Origin: Erythrobacter sp. KY5
Lineage (GTDB): Bacteria; Pseudomonadota; Alphaproteobacteria; Sphingomonadales; Sphingomonadaceae
Length of the DNA stretch: 64,000 bases
Direction of reading: 5' to 3'
Assembly: GCF_003264115.1 (NCBI RefSeq)
Contig: NZ_CP021912.1
Span: 1,905,001 to 1,969,000 of the forward strand
The translations under genes were made by a program, and so were the position numbers. Position 1 is the first letter of the stretch. Every line of letters begins with the position of its first letter. The notes under the pieces were generated by a model that saw only the letters and a program-made list of their open reading frames with translations, ran no database searches and had not been told where the DNA came from. Of this stretch, positions 18,830-24,824 are shown piece by piece.

Positions 18830-19810
18830 ATGGAGGTAAAGTCGCAGCATTTTCTTCTCTCGAAACAGGCGAGATCGCTGAGCAAAAAGCGTATCCAGCG
18901 CCTCACGGAGGACGAGGCCTTTGCCGAGTTCTGTGCCGTGCGTTTCGAAGAGAACGACGGTGAACCCTTCTGCCCGTGGTGTGGGCACAAGGAGGTCTAC
19001 TCGATTCCTACCCGGAGAAAGTGGCGCTGTAAGTCCAAGGTGTGCGGTCGAGACTTTTCGGCAACTTCCGACACGGTTTTCGCAAGCCATAAGCTTCCAT
19101 TCCGCGATCTTCTCCTGCTCGTCGCATACCAGTCTCAAGCGAAGAAGAACTTCAATGCAATCGACATGAGCCAAGAGCTTGAAGTGCAATACAAGACGGC
19201 GTTTGTCTGGTGTCATAAGCTTCGAGAGGCGATCGCGACCAGTCAGCACGAAGGCACGCTTCGGGGGCAAGTCGAAATCGATGGCGCGTATTTCGGCGGC
19301 TACATAAAGCCGAAGAACAGCTTCCCATTGCGGCAGGACAGACGCCGGTTGGTAAGAGAACAGGGAAAGCGCAAATGCGTCGTGATCTTCCGAGAACGGG
19401 GAGGTCGAAGCCGCGCTCTGGTCTGTTCAGAGAGCGAGGCAGCGCACAAAGCCCCTGAGTTCATCGAGCCCGGCAGCATCATCTACACAGACGATGCTGT
19501 CGAATATAACCGGCTTGCAGCGCGCTATAAGCTGGTAAAGGTCAACCACTCCAAGCGGTATTCGGAAGGTGACGCCTGCACGAACTGGGCGGAGTCATAT
19601 TTTGCAAGGCTACGGCGCGCTGAGATCGGCATCCACCATCACTTCGCAGGAACCTACTTGCACAACTACGCCAACGAAATCTCGTGGCGAGAGGACCGGC
19701 GTCGCTTCCCGGCAAACGAGAACTACGAGGAGCTTCTGCGGATCACATCGCACCATCCCGTGTCGCGCCAATGGAAGGGCTACTGGCAGCGCTACAAGGA
19801 CGCCGCATAG
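18830..19810 (+). CDS. IS1595-family (ISXO2-like) transposase
   Basis: A 326-residue transposase that should cut and join the element's ends. An N-terminal zinc ribbon has C48, C51 (CPWC), C67 and C72. The catalytic core shows VEIDGAYFGG (D151), IYTDDAVEY (D221 or D222) and TNWAESYFARLRR (N252/E255), followed by the family segment GIHHHFAGTYLHNYANEISW. This matches the DDN-type ISXO2 domain. The frame is intact with no stop or shift, so the enzyme may be functional. Its TAG overlaps by one base the GTG of the next small gene. Confidence 0.93.
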   Translation: MEVKSQHFLLSKQARSLSKKRIQRLTEDEAFAEFCAVRFEENDGEPFCPWCGHKEVYSIPTRRKWRCKSKVCGRDFSATSDTVFASHKLPFRDLLLLVAYQSQAKKNFNAIDMSQELEVQYKTAFVWCHKLREAIATSQHEGTLRGQVEIDGAYFGGYIKPKNSFPLRQDRRRLVREQGKRKCVVIFRERGGRSRALVCSESEAAHKAPEFIEPGSIIYTDDAVEYNRLAARYKLVKVNHSKRYSEGDACTNWAESYFARLRRAEIGIHHHFAGTYLHNYANEISWREDRRRFPANENYEELLRITSHHPVSRQWKGYWQRYKDAA

Positions 19811-20010
19811 TGACCACGTTCACCATCCATCTGATGGGTCAGGCAACGCCCATCACGCTCGACTTGCCGATAAGCACCGTTGATGACCTTGCCGAGAAGG
19901 CTGGAGAGACACGATACCTTGTCGGTCACTTGGCGAGTGCCGATGAGGATGGTGTTTGTCGGCGGGTGATGATCGCTACGAGCAGGATACAATGCGCGAT
20001 CGAGGCCTAG
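19810..20010 (+). CDS. Small passenger protein coupled to the transposase gene
   Basis: A 66-residue protein starting at GTG 19810, which shares one base with the transposase stop (TAGTG), implying translational coupling. The sequence begins MTTFTIHLMGQATPITLDLP and continues with a charged segment and SRIQCAIEA; it looks like a compact mixed alpha/beta fold of ~60 residues. I do not recognise it. The tight overlap suggests co-expression with the transposase, possibly as an accessory or regulator. The open frame reaches upstream inside the transposase gene, which is judged spurious. Confidence 0.65.
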   Translation: MTTFTIHLMGQATPITLDLPISTVDDLAEKAGETRYLVGHLASADEDGVCRRVMIATSRIQCAIEA

Positions 20011-20135
20011 ACGATCGCACATCCGACAAGCAGGAAGAGGCCTCCAAGAACGAGCGTCATAAGGCCTTTGATCAGATCACGAGCGCCCTTGCTCACGATC
20101 GCAGCCAGAATGAGTAGGCCAATGAACCAGAGCAT
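20007..20135 (-). CDS. 42-residue small membrane protein
   Basis: A short gene whose product opens MLWFIGLLILAAIVSKGARD, has a second hydrophobic segment LMTLVLGGLFLLVGCAIV, and so is almost wholly two membrane helices separated by a charged turn. Its ATG shares one base with the TGA of the upstream exported-protein gene (TGATG), the usual sign of translational coupling. Its 3' end overlaps that of the convergent 66-aa gene by four bases. Function unknown; could be a partner subunit of the exported protein. Confidence 0.6.
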   Translation of the reverse strand: MLWFIGLLILAAIVSKGARDLIKGLMTLVLGGLFLLVGCAIV

Positions 20136-20560
20136 CAGATCGGCTGCACATTACCATTTCGGAAGTTCACCAGATAGTTCGAGCGACCAGTCCCGTCGCG
20201 ATTGGTGATGCAGCCAATCCCATAGTGGTCTGCATCAACTTTTGCTGACTCGATTGGTGCAGCGCAGAGATAGCCCTTCACGTTGATCGAAGCGCTTACG
20301 TAGTCCACCGATTGGAGCCATTTCTGTTGCTCTTCTGGCGAGCGCTGTTTGTCTCCGGAGAAGGCATGGATGATGGCCTGTTCGAGTGGGGTGGTTGGCG
20401 CAGGCTCGGTTTGCGCGACGGCAACCTCCTCGACAACTGGATCGCTCTGGTCGCTTGCTTTGCGATCTGATGGCAGGCTGACTGACCCGACCGAAGTGAT
20501 GCCGAAATAGACACATAGACAAATGATGCCAATTCCAGCGCCTTTGATCGCATTATGCAT
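20135..20560 (-). CDS. Hypothetical membrane-anchored or exported passenger protein
   Basis: A 141-residue protein with an N-terminal hydrophobic segment (KGAGIGIICLCVYFGITSVG), a Pro/Glu-rich linker (VAVAQTEPAPTTP) and a small C-terminal domain containing two cysteines (GYLCAAP and GIGCITN) that may form a disulfide in the periplasm. Family not recognised. It overlaps the 42-aa membrane-protein gene downstream and is divergent from the XRE gene, sharing a ~97-base intergenic region with it. Confidence 0.65.
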   Translation of the reverse strand: MHNAIKGAGIGIICLCVYFGITSVGSVSLPSDRKASDQSDPVVEEVAVAQTEPAPTTPLEQAIIHAFSGDKQRSPEEQQKWLQSVDYVSASINVKGYLCAAPIESAKVDADHYGIGCITNRDGTGRSNYLVNFRNGNVQPI

Positions 20561-20657
20561 TTCCGTTTTCCTTTCGAAGCATCGGATAGCTTCAAAAGGT
20601 TAACAGCGGGATTCATAAACCGTGGACTGATACTCCTTCCTGCCGCGATCTGGCGGT

Positions 20658-20894
20658 GTGGACCCTTATCTCGACATCCTAGGCCAACGCATCCGCGCCA
20701 AGCGACGCGAACTCGGTCTGTCACAGGAGGGATTGGCCAATGAGGCCGGACTGGACCGCAGCTATGTCGGCCGGATCGAGCGCGGCGAGCACAACCTGAC
20801 GTTCGTCTCACTGGTCAGGCTGTGTCGTGCGATGGGGTGTGATGTGGCGGCATTGACAATGAATTTACCCACAACTTCAAATTCCTCTAAGTAG
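20658..20894 (+). CDS. XRE-family transcriptional regulator
   Basis: A 78-residue helix-turn-helix protein that is almost only the DNA-binding domain: LGQRIRAKRRELGLSQEGLA (helix 1 and 2), NEAGLDRSYVGRIERGEHN (recognition helix) and FVSLVRLCRAMGCDVAAL. It resembles restriction-modification controller proteins and phage Cro/CI-type repressors in size. The GTG start is preferred. It lies divergent from the exported-protein gene and 54 bases ahead of the 267-aa gene, so it probably controls one or both. Confidence 0.87.
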   Translation: MDPYLDILGQRIRAKRRELGLSQEGLANEAGLDRSYVGRIERGEHNLTFVSLVRLCRAMGCDVAALTMNLPTTSNSSK

Positions 20895-20948
20895 AGCAAG
20901 CGGCAGGCATGACTTACTCATTCTAGGGCTGCGTCTTAGGAATGAAGT

Positions 20949-21752
20949 ATGGCGATCAATGAAGACACGGGAAAAATCGCACGCGCAGGCATGAGCGCTG
21001 CGTCGGGCCTAATCCCATTTCTGGGCGGCTTTCTTGCTGCCGCTGCGGCGGCTTGGAGTGAGAAGGAGCAGGAACACGCAAACAATATGTTGCGCCAATG
21101 GGTGCAGATGCTTGAGGACGAACTGCGCGAGAAGGGAAGGACGATCACCGAGATTATCGCCCGTCTCGATATGCAGGACGAGGAGACGCTGAAACGGGTT
21201 GAATCTGATGAGTTCCAAAGCCTGTTGAAGAAAAGCTTTCGAAATTGGTCTTCAATAGATTCTGAGAAGAAGCGAGAGAAAATTCGTAACATCCTTTCGA
21301 ATGCAGCCGCAACAAGGTTGGTCTCAGACGATGTAGTCAGCCTTTTTATAGATTGGATCGCTCTATACTCAGATTTTCACTTCGAGGTGATCGGACAAAT
21401 TTATCAGAATGAAGGAGTGAGCAGAGGCCAAATCTGGCGGAATCTTGGCCGTCCGCTGGTGGCGGAAAACTCAGCTGATGCAGACCTGTATCGAATGCTG
21501 ATACGTGATCTAAGCACTGGCGGAGTAGTGCGCCAACACCGTCCGACCGACTATGAGGGCAATTTTCTAAAAAAGCCCTCTCGTGGGAGATCACGCGGCT
21601 CCGGAGGCGGGACAATGAAATCGGCCTTTGATGACGAAGACCCGTATGAACTAACGGAGCTTGGGAAGCAGTTTGTTCACTATGCGATGAACGAGCTTGC
21701 GCCAAGGCTTGAGTTTGAGGAGGTAAGCGAGAGTAGCGAGGCTTCCGCCTAG
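20949..21752 (+). CDS. Unrecognised 267-residue passenger protein
   Basis: I cannot name the family. After a short start (MAINEDTGKIARAGMSAASG) there is a glycine/alanine-rich hydrophobic segment LIPFLGGFLAAAAAAW at about 20-36 that could insert into a membrane. Then comes a long charged helical region (WVQMLEDELREKGRTITEII; SSIDSEKKREKIRNILSNAA). A winged-helix-like part follows (EVIGQIYQNEGVSRGQIWRNLG), then a Gly/Ser/Arg linker and an acidic tail. The order hydrophobic helix, helical sensor, winged helix is seen in some defence or stress effectors, but that is only an analogy. It follows the XRE gene and has lower GC than core genes. Confidence 0.75.
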   Translation: MAINEDTGKIARAGMSAASGLIPFLGGFLAAAAAAWSEKEQEHANNMLRQWVQMLEDELREKGRTITEIIARLDMQDEETLKRVESDEFQSLLKKSFRNWSSIDSEKKREKIRNILSNAAATRLVSDDVVSLFIDWIALYSDFHFEVIGQIYQNEGVSRGQIWRNLGRPLVAENSADADLYRMLIRDLSTGGVVRQHRPTDYEGNFLKKPSRGRSRGSGGGTMKSAFDDEDPYELTELGKQFVHYAMNELAPRLEFEEVSESSEASA

Positions 21753-21769
21753 CGTTCCACTATAGTGGC

Positions 21770-21955
21770 TTACGCCATCGCGAACCCTGACCCAGCCTTA
21801 ACCAGCAAAGCCGGATTGAACGTCTGCCTGTGCGCAGTGTGCTTTTCAAACCAAACACAGCCAACGAGATCGTAACCCTCACCTTGATCGATTTCTTCTA
21901 CAGTCATCCGGGGACCGCCCGACTTTAGTTGAACAACGTCTCCAAGCTGAAACAT
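21770..21955 (-). CDS. YodC-like DUF2158 protein
   Basis: A 61-residue protein of the DUF2158/YodC family: MFQLGDVVQLKSGGPRMTV is the diagnostic first strand pair, followed by YDLVGCVWF, which matches the usual CxWF segment. These are small beta-barrel-like proteins of unknown role, common on mobile elements. It converges on the 267-aa gene with a 17-base gap. Confidence 0.88.
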   Translation of the reverse strand: MFQLGDVVQLKSGGPRMTVEEIDQGEGYDLVGCVWFEKHTAHRQTFNPALLVKAGSGFAMA

Positions 21956-22192
21956 GCTTCCGGCTCCTAACTGGTTAACCTATATGCGAATTGCGCCAAT
22001 CGGACCCAGATGGTCAAGGGGACATTTGTAGAACACTGTGAGTCCAAATTCCCACAAGCGCCGGAAAAACACCGCTCAACGGCGCACGGCAAGCGGCCGC
22101 CAGCCTCTTGGTGTGGTTGCTGGTAAAGACCGGCGACGTGACCGCGCCGACATCAGGAATGCCAGTAATCCATAATCGAATTTGGCCGCACC
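21956..22192. other. Non-coding stretch ahead of the Panacea promoter
   Basis: About 240 bases between the YodC-like gene and the TA promoter. A 66-codon frame on the minus strand (22014-22214) crosses it, but it has no ribosome site, runs over the promoter and has no recognisable content. The GC-rich middle (around 22070-22150) differs from the AT-rich flanks and may be a remnant of something older. I see no gene. Confidence 0.5.
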
Positions 22193-22244
22193 TTGACATT
22201 TCAGCCAATGTCATGTAAACTTCGCAGAAGTCAGTTGCGAAGTT
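22193..22244 (+). promoter_or_regulatory. Promoter and two inverted-repeat operators of the TA pair
   Basis: A sigma-70-type promoter reads TTGACA (22193-22198), 17-base spacer, TAAACT (22216-22221). Between the boxes lies a perfect inverted repeat TGACATT (22194-22200)/AATGTCA (22207-22213). A second perfect one, AACTTCGCA (22218-22226)/TGCGAAGTT (22236-22244), overlaps the -10 box and the expected start of transcription. Both positions fit repressor operators. The leader to the ATG at 22336 is about 100 bases. Confidence 0.7.
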
Positions 22245-22335
22245 AAAACTTGGCCGCTCTTGGTGTTTGCTTGAAGAGCGTGAGACTTATTGCTAATCAC
22301 CCTTTGGAACAAGGCTAGAACGAATGGAGGCGAAC

Positions 22336-22764
22336 ATGGCTGACGTATTCGACGTGTCCGCATACATTTTGAAGAAAGCTGGGCCTATGACGGCCATGAA
22401 GCTTCAAAAGCTTGTGTATTATTCACAAGCATGGTCGCTTGTGTGGGATGAAAGCCCTCTTTTCGATGAGAGGATCGAGGCTTGGGCCAATGGTCCTGTG
22501 TGCCCAGATTTATACTTCGAGCATCAGGGGCAATTTACTGTCTCAAGAGAGCCTAAGGGCGACGCAAAAGCGCTCACAAAAGACGAGCGTGAGACTGTAG
22601 ACGCCATCTTGAAGCACTATGGGAACAAAAGGGCTCATTGGCTGAGCGATCTCACTCACAAAGAAGACCCTTGGCGGAATGCACGGCGCGGGTTGCCAGA
22701 TGGCGTGCGCAGCAACCGCGTGATTTCGCACGCTTCGATGGCTGAATTTTACGGCAATCTCTGA
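22336..22764 (+). CDS. Panacea (DUF4065/SocA-like) antitoxin
   Basis: A 142-residue protein that is one Panacea domain, the promiscuous antitoxin module paired with many unrelated toxins. Family blocks: FDVSAYILKKAGPMTAMKLQ with KLVYYSQAW, then PLFDERIEAWANGPVCPDLY, and the closing W..ARRG...I..ASMAEFYGNL. ATG 22336 follows GGAGG (22326-22330), so the ATG at 22324 is rejected. It lies five bases ahead of the next gene. The domain has no visible DNA-binding extension, so who binds the two operators upstream is open. Confidence 0.85.
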   Translation: MADVFDVSAYILKKAGPMTAMKLQKLVYYSQAWSLVWDESPLFDERIEAWANGPVCPDLYFEHQGQFTVSREPKGDAKALTKDERETVDAILKHYGNKRAHWLSDLTHKEDPWRNARRGLPDGVRSNRVISHASMAEFYGNL

Positions 22765-22769
22765 TTTCT

Positions 22770-23240
22770 GTGGCTCGAAAGCGCGATAAAAAGGCCAAAT
22801 TTGGGGCTCATCCCGCGCCGGTTAAAAGTCCTGTCATCCGCGAACATCACTTTGAGGATGGGCATCCGCTCGCATGGAGGTTCGGCCAGACGGATAAAGC
22901 CGGTCCATTCGCTTGGGACATCCAGCCGGATCAAAAATTCCGTGAGGTGATGCTAAAGTTATGTGAATTTGAGTCGAAGAATTGGAATGAGATCACAGCA
23001 GGCGGCTCCCATCCAATTGCAACTGAGAAGCTTTGCGATGAAGCTAAGAGTCGACTTGTTGAAATTGAGAGAGATGATCTCGATGAGTTGCTGTCCCTGA
23101 GGCTGGCAGGAAAAAATCGAGTTTGGTGCATCAAGAGTGGGCACCTCTTGAGGCCCCTTTGGTGGGATGAGGAGCACCAAGTTTATCCGGTCGAGAAGGA
23201 CAAGGCCGATAGGAAAAAGCGACGCCGCCGGAATGGTTAG
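22770..23240 (+). CDS. Candidate toxin paired with the Panacea antitoxin
   Basis: A 156-residue basic-ended protein starting at GTG, five bases after the antitoxin stop. A short basic N-terminus (MARKRDKKAKFG) precedes a core with FREVMLKLCEFESKNWNEI, a helical DELLSLRLAGKNRVWCIKSG and LLRPLWWDEEHQVYPVEKDK. The R-V-W...LWWD..H.VYP block recurs in a family of uncharacterised small proteins and recalls the compact sheet of RelE-like nucleases, but I cannot assign a fold. Toxin identity rests on second position in a Panacea operon and on size. Confidence 0.6.
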   Translation: MARKRDKKAKFGAHPAPVKSPVIREHHFEDGHPLAWRFGQTDKAGPFAWDIQPDQKFREVMLKLCEFESKNWNEITAGGSHPIATEKLCDEAKSRLVEIERDDLDELLSLRLAGKNRVWCIKSGHLLRPLWWDEEHQVYPVEKDKADRKKRRRRNG

Positions 23241-23293
23241 GAGTTATATCTGGTGCTGGATATGAGTGATCAGCCGATCCTGAGGAGAACATT

Positions 23294-23467
23294 ATGGCAA
23301 TCAATGAGTCGTTCGAGGACGGGTTTGTCGAAGGCTACAAGGCAATCGCTGGAGATATGGTAATGGTCCCGATGGCTCCTATGGCTCCATTGACGCCGCT
23401 AGGCCAGACAGACTTTCGGATGGGCCTGCTAGCCGGAATCCGTGCGGCAGGCGGAATGCCCGACTGA
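23294..23467 (+). CDS. Small 57-residue passenger protein
   Basis: A gene with GAGGAG seven bases before its ATG. The product begins MAINESFEDGFVEGYKAIAG, has a Met/Pro-rich middle (VPMAPMAPLTPLG) and ends TDFRMGLLAGIRAAGG. The pattern FxxGFxxGY...FxxGLLAGIRAA looks like a conserved small-protein family, though I know no function. It is the last gene before the right terminal repeat and may be co-transcribed with the TA pair. Confidence 0.6.
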   Translation: MAINESFEDGFVEGYKAIAGDMVMVPMAPMAPLTPLGQTDFRMGLLAGIRAAGGMPD

Positions 23468-23583
23468 TCGAATTCAGTGCGGAGTGAGCTTCCATTTCCT
23501 TTACAAAGCCTCGGTTCGCAGATGCCTAGTAAGGTGAGAAACCGCTAAGAGCACTGGATTTCGCAGAATCCCAATTTAATGCT

Positions 23584-23600
23584 TTTGCTACCTAATACCG
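23584..23600 (-). repeat. Right terminal inverted repeat
   Basis: TTTGCTACCTAATACCG, the exact reverse complement of the left end at 18148-18164. Confidence 0.92.
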
Positions 23601-23608
23601 ATGAAATG
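23601..23608. repeat. Right 8-bp target-site duplication
   Basis: ATGAAATG, identical to 18140-18147. Its last two bases belong to the encoded CCA end of tRNA-Pro (minus strand), so the insertion left the tRNA intact. Confidence 0.9.
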
Positions 23609-23683
23609 GTCGGGGAGAGAGGATTCGAACCTCCGGCCCCTGCCTCCCGAAGACAGTGCTCTACCAGGCTGAGCTACTCCCCG
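23607..23683 (-). tRNA. tRNA-Pro (anticodon CGG)
   Basis: A complete 77-nt cloverleaf on the minus strand. The acceptor 5' CGGGGAG pairs with CTCCCCG, with discriminator A and encoded CCA at 23607-23609. The anticodon arm is CTGTC-TTCGGGA-GGCAG with anticodon CGG, and the T-loop is GTTCGAATC. The transposon abuts its 3' end. Confidence 0.95.
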
Positions 23684-23795
23684 ACCGTGTGCGCGAGACA
23701 CTGGATTCGATCCAGCGGCGCGGAAGCAAGGCGCGTGCCTATAGGTGTGGATAGCGCAGGTGGCAAGCGCACTTTTGCACCCTATAGATTGGCTC

Positions 23796-24752
23796 ATGGC
23801 CTCCCAGTCGATTCCAACCAAGCTAACCGAGCCCGCTCACCCTGAATGGCAATACCTCAATCTCATGCGCGAGATCTGGGAACGCGGAAGCGAGCGGATG
23901 GATCGCACGGGCACGGGCACGCGCTCAATCGCTGGTGCCATGCTCCGATACGACCTTGCCGATGGCGCAATGCCGCTGCTCACGACCAAGCGCGTCTACT
24001 GGAAGACCGCCACGCGCGAGATGCTGTGGTTCCTGACCGGGGAGACGAATATCCGCCCGCTGGTGTTTCAGGGCGTGAAGATCTGGAACGAGTGGCCTCA
24101 TGCCAACTATGTGCGCGAGACGGGCGACGACATCAGTCTTGAGGACTTCGTCCAACGCATTGCCGATGATGAAGCATTCGCGGCGCGCTGGGGCGATCTT
24201 GGCCCGGTCTATGGAAAGCAGTGGGTCGATTGGCCGACCTATCGTTATCGCAAGGATGGCCTCTACGAGAAGGGCGAGGGGATCAATCAGGTCGCTGAGG
24301 TCGTCGAGAGCCTGCGCAACAATCCGGGCAGTCGGCGCCACATTATCGAAGGCTGGAATGTAGCCGAGCTTGACCGCATGGCGCTGCCGCCGTGTCACAA
24401 GACCTATCAATTCCACGTTGCAGGCAATCGCCTCAATTGCCTGCTTTATCAACGCAGTTGCGATGTCGCGCTGGGCCTTCCGTTCAACCTGTGGTCGGCG
24501 GCGCTGCTGACCCGAATGATGGCGCAGCAGACCGGCTTCGAGCCGGGTGAGCTCGTCTGGATGGGCGGGGACGTTCACCTCTATTTAAATCACGCGCATC
24601 TGATCGAAGAACAATTGACCCGCGAGCCAGCCGGTAACCCGCGTCTGGTAATCACAAGAAAGCCCGAAACAATTTTCGACTACAAAATCGAGGATTTCCG
24701 GGTCGATGATTACGCGCCGCTGCCTCCGATCAAGGCTCCTGTTGCGGTCTGA
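23796..24752 (+). CDS. thyA: Thymidylate synthase
   Basis: Makes dTMP from dUMP using methylene-tetrahydrofolate. From ATG 23796 the protein has 318 residues. The catalytic cysteine is C200 in LPPCHKTYQFHV, followed by the QRSCDVALGLPFN substrate-binding block. Early on, LTTKRVYWKTATREMLWFL matches the family's RxxxxK and WFL segments. The frame is open 17 codons further upstream, but that part lies against the tRNA and lacks family similarity. Dihydrofolate formed here links to folate genes such as fau in this window. Confidence 0.96.
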   Translation: MASQSIPTKLTEPAHPEWQYLNLMREIWERGSERMDRTGTGTRSIAGAMLRYDLADGAMPLLTTKRVYWKTATREMLWFLTGETNIRPLVFQGVKIWNEWPHANYVRETGDDISLEDFVQRIADDEAFAARWGDLGPVYGKQWVDWPTYRYRKDGLYEKGEGINQVAEVVESLRNNPGSRRHIIEGWNVAELDRMALPPCHKTYQFHVAGNRLNCLLYQRSCDVALGLPFNLWSAALLTRMMAQQTGFEPGELVWMGGDVHLYLNHAHLIEEQLTREPAGNPRLVITRKPETIFDYKIEDFRVDDYAPLPPIKAPVAV

Positions 24753-24824
24753 TTGCCGCCGCTTGACCGCCGCATTTAGCTGACATAGCTGCCCTTCTGA
24801 AACTGTTCTTGGGAGAGCAAATCT

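Larger units (their letters stand above)
18148..23600. mobile_element. IS1595-family transposon with passenger genes (5,453 bp)
   Basis: A complete element is bounded by terminal inverted repeats. CGGTATTAGGTAGCAAA at 18148-18164 has its exact reverse complement at 23584-23600; after one mismatch three more bases (GCA) also match. Both ends are flanked by the 8-bp direct repeat ATGAAATG. It encodes an IS1595/ISXO2-type transposase near the left end and about ten passenger genes, among them a Panacea antitoxin-toxin pair, an XRE regulator, a 267-aa unknown, a YodC-like protein and several small proteins. Large IS1595 members with passenger genes are known. No internal copy of the terminal repeat was seen, so the whole stretch is best read as one element. 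Confidence 0.9.

Noticed and set aside
22014..22214. 66-codon minus-strand frame ahead of the Panacea pair
   Set aside because: No ribosome site, it crosses the promoter and operators, and no similarity is visible.
18140..23683. Integrase-type genomic island at tRNA-Pro
   Set aside because: No integrase gene and no duplicated tRNA end were found; inverted ends plus an 8-bp duplication point to transposition instead.
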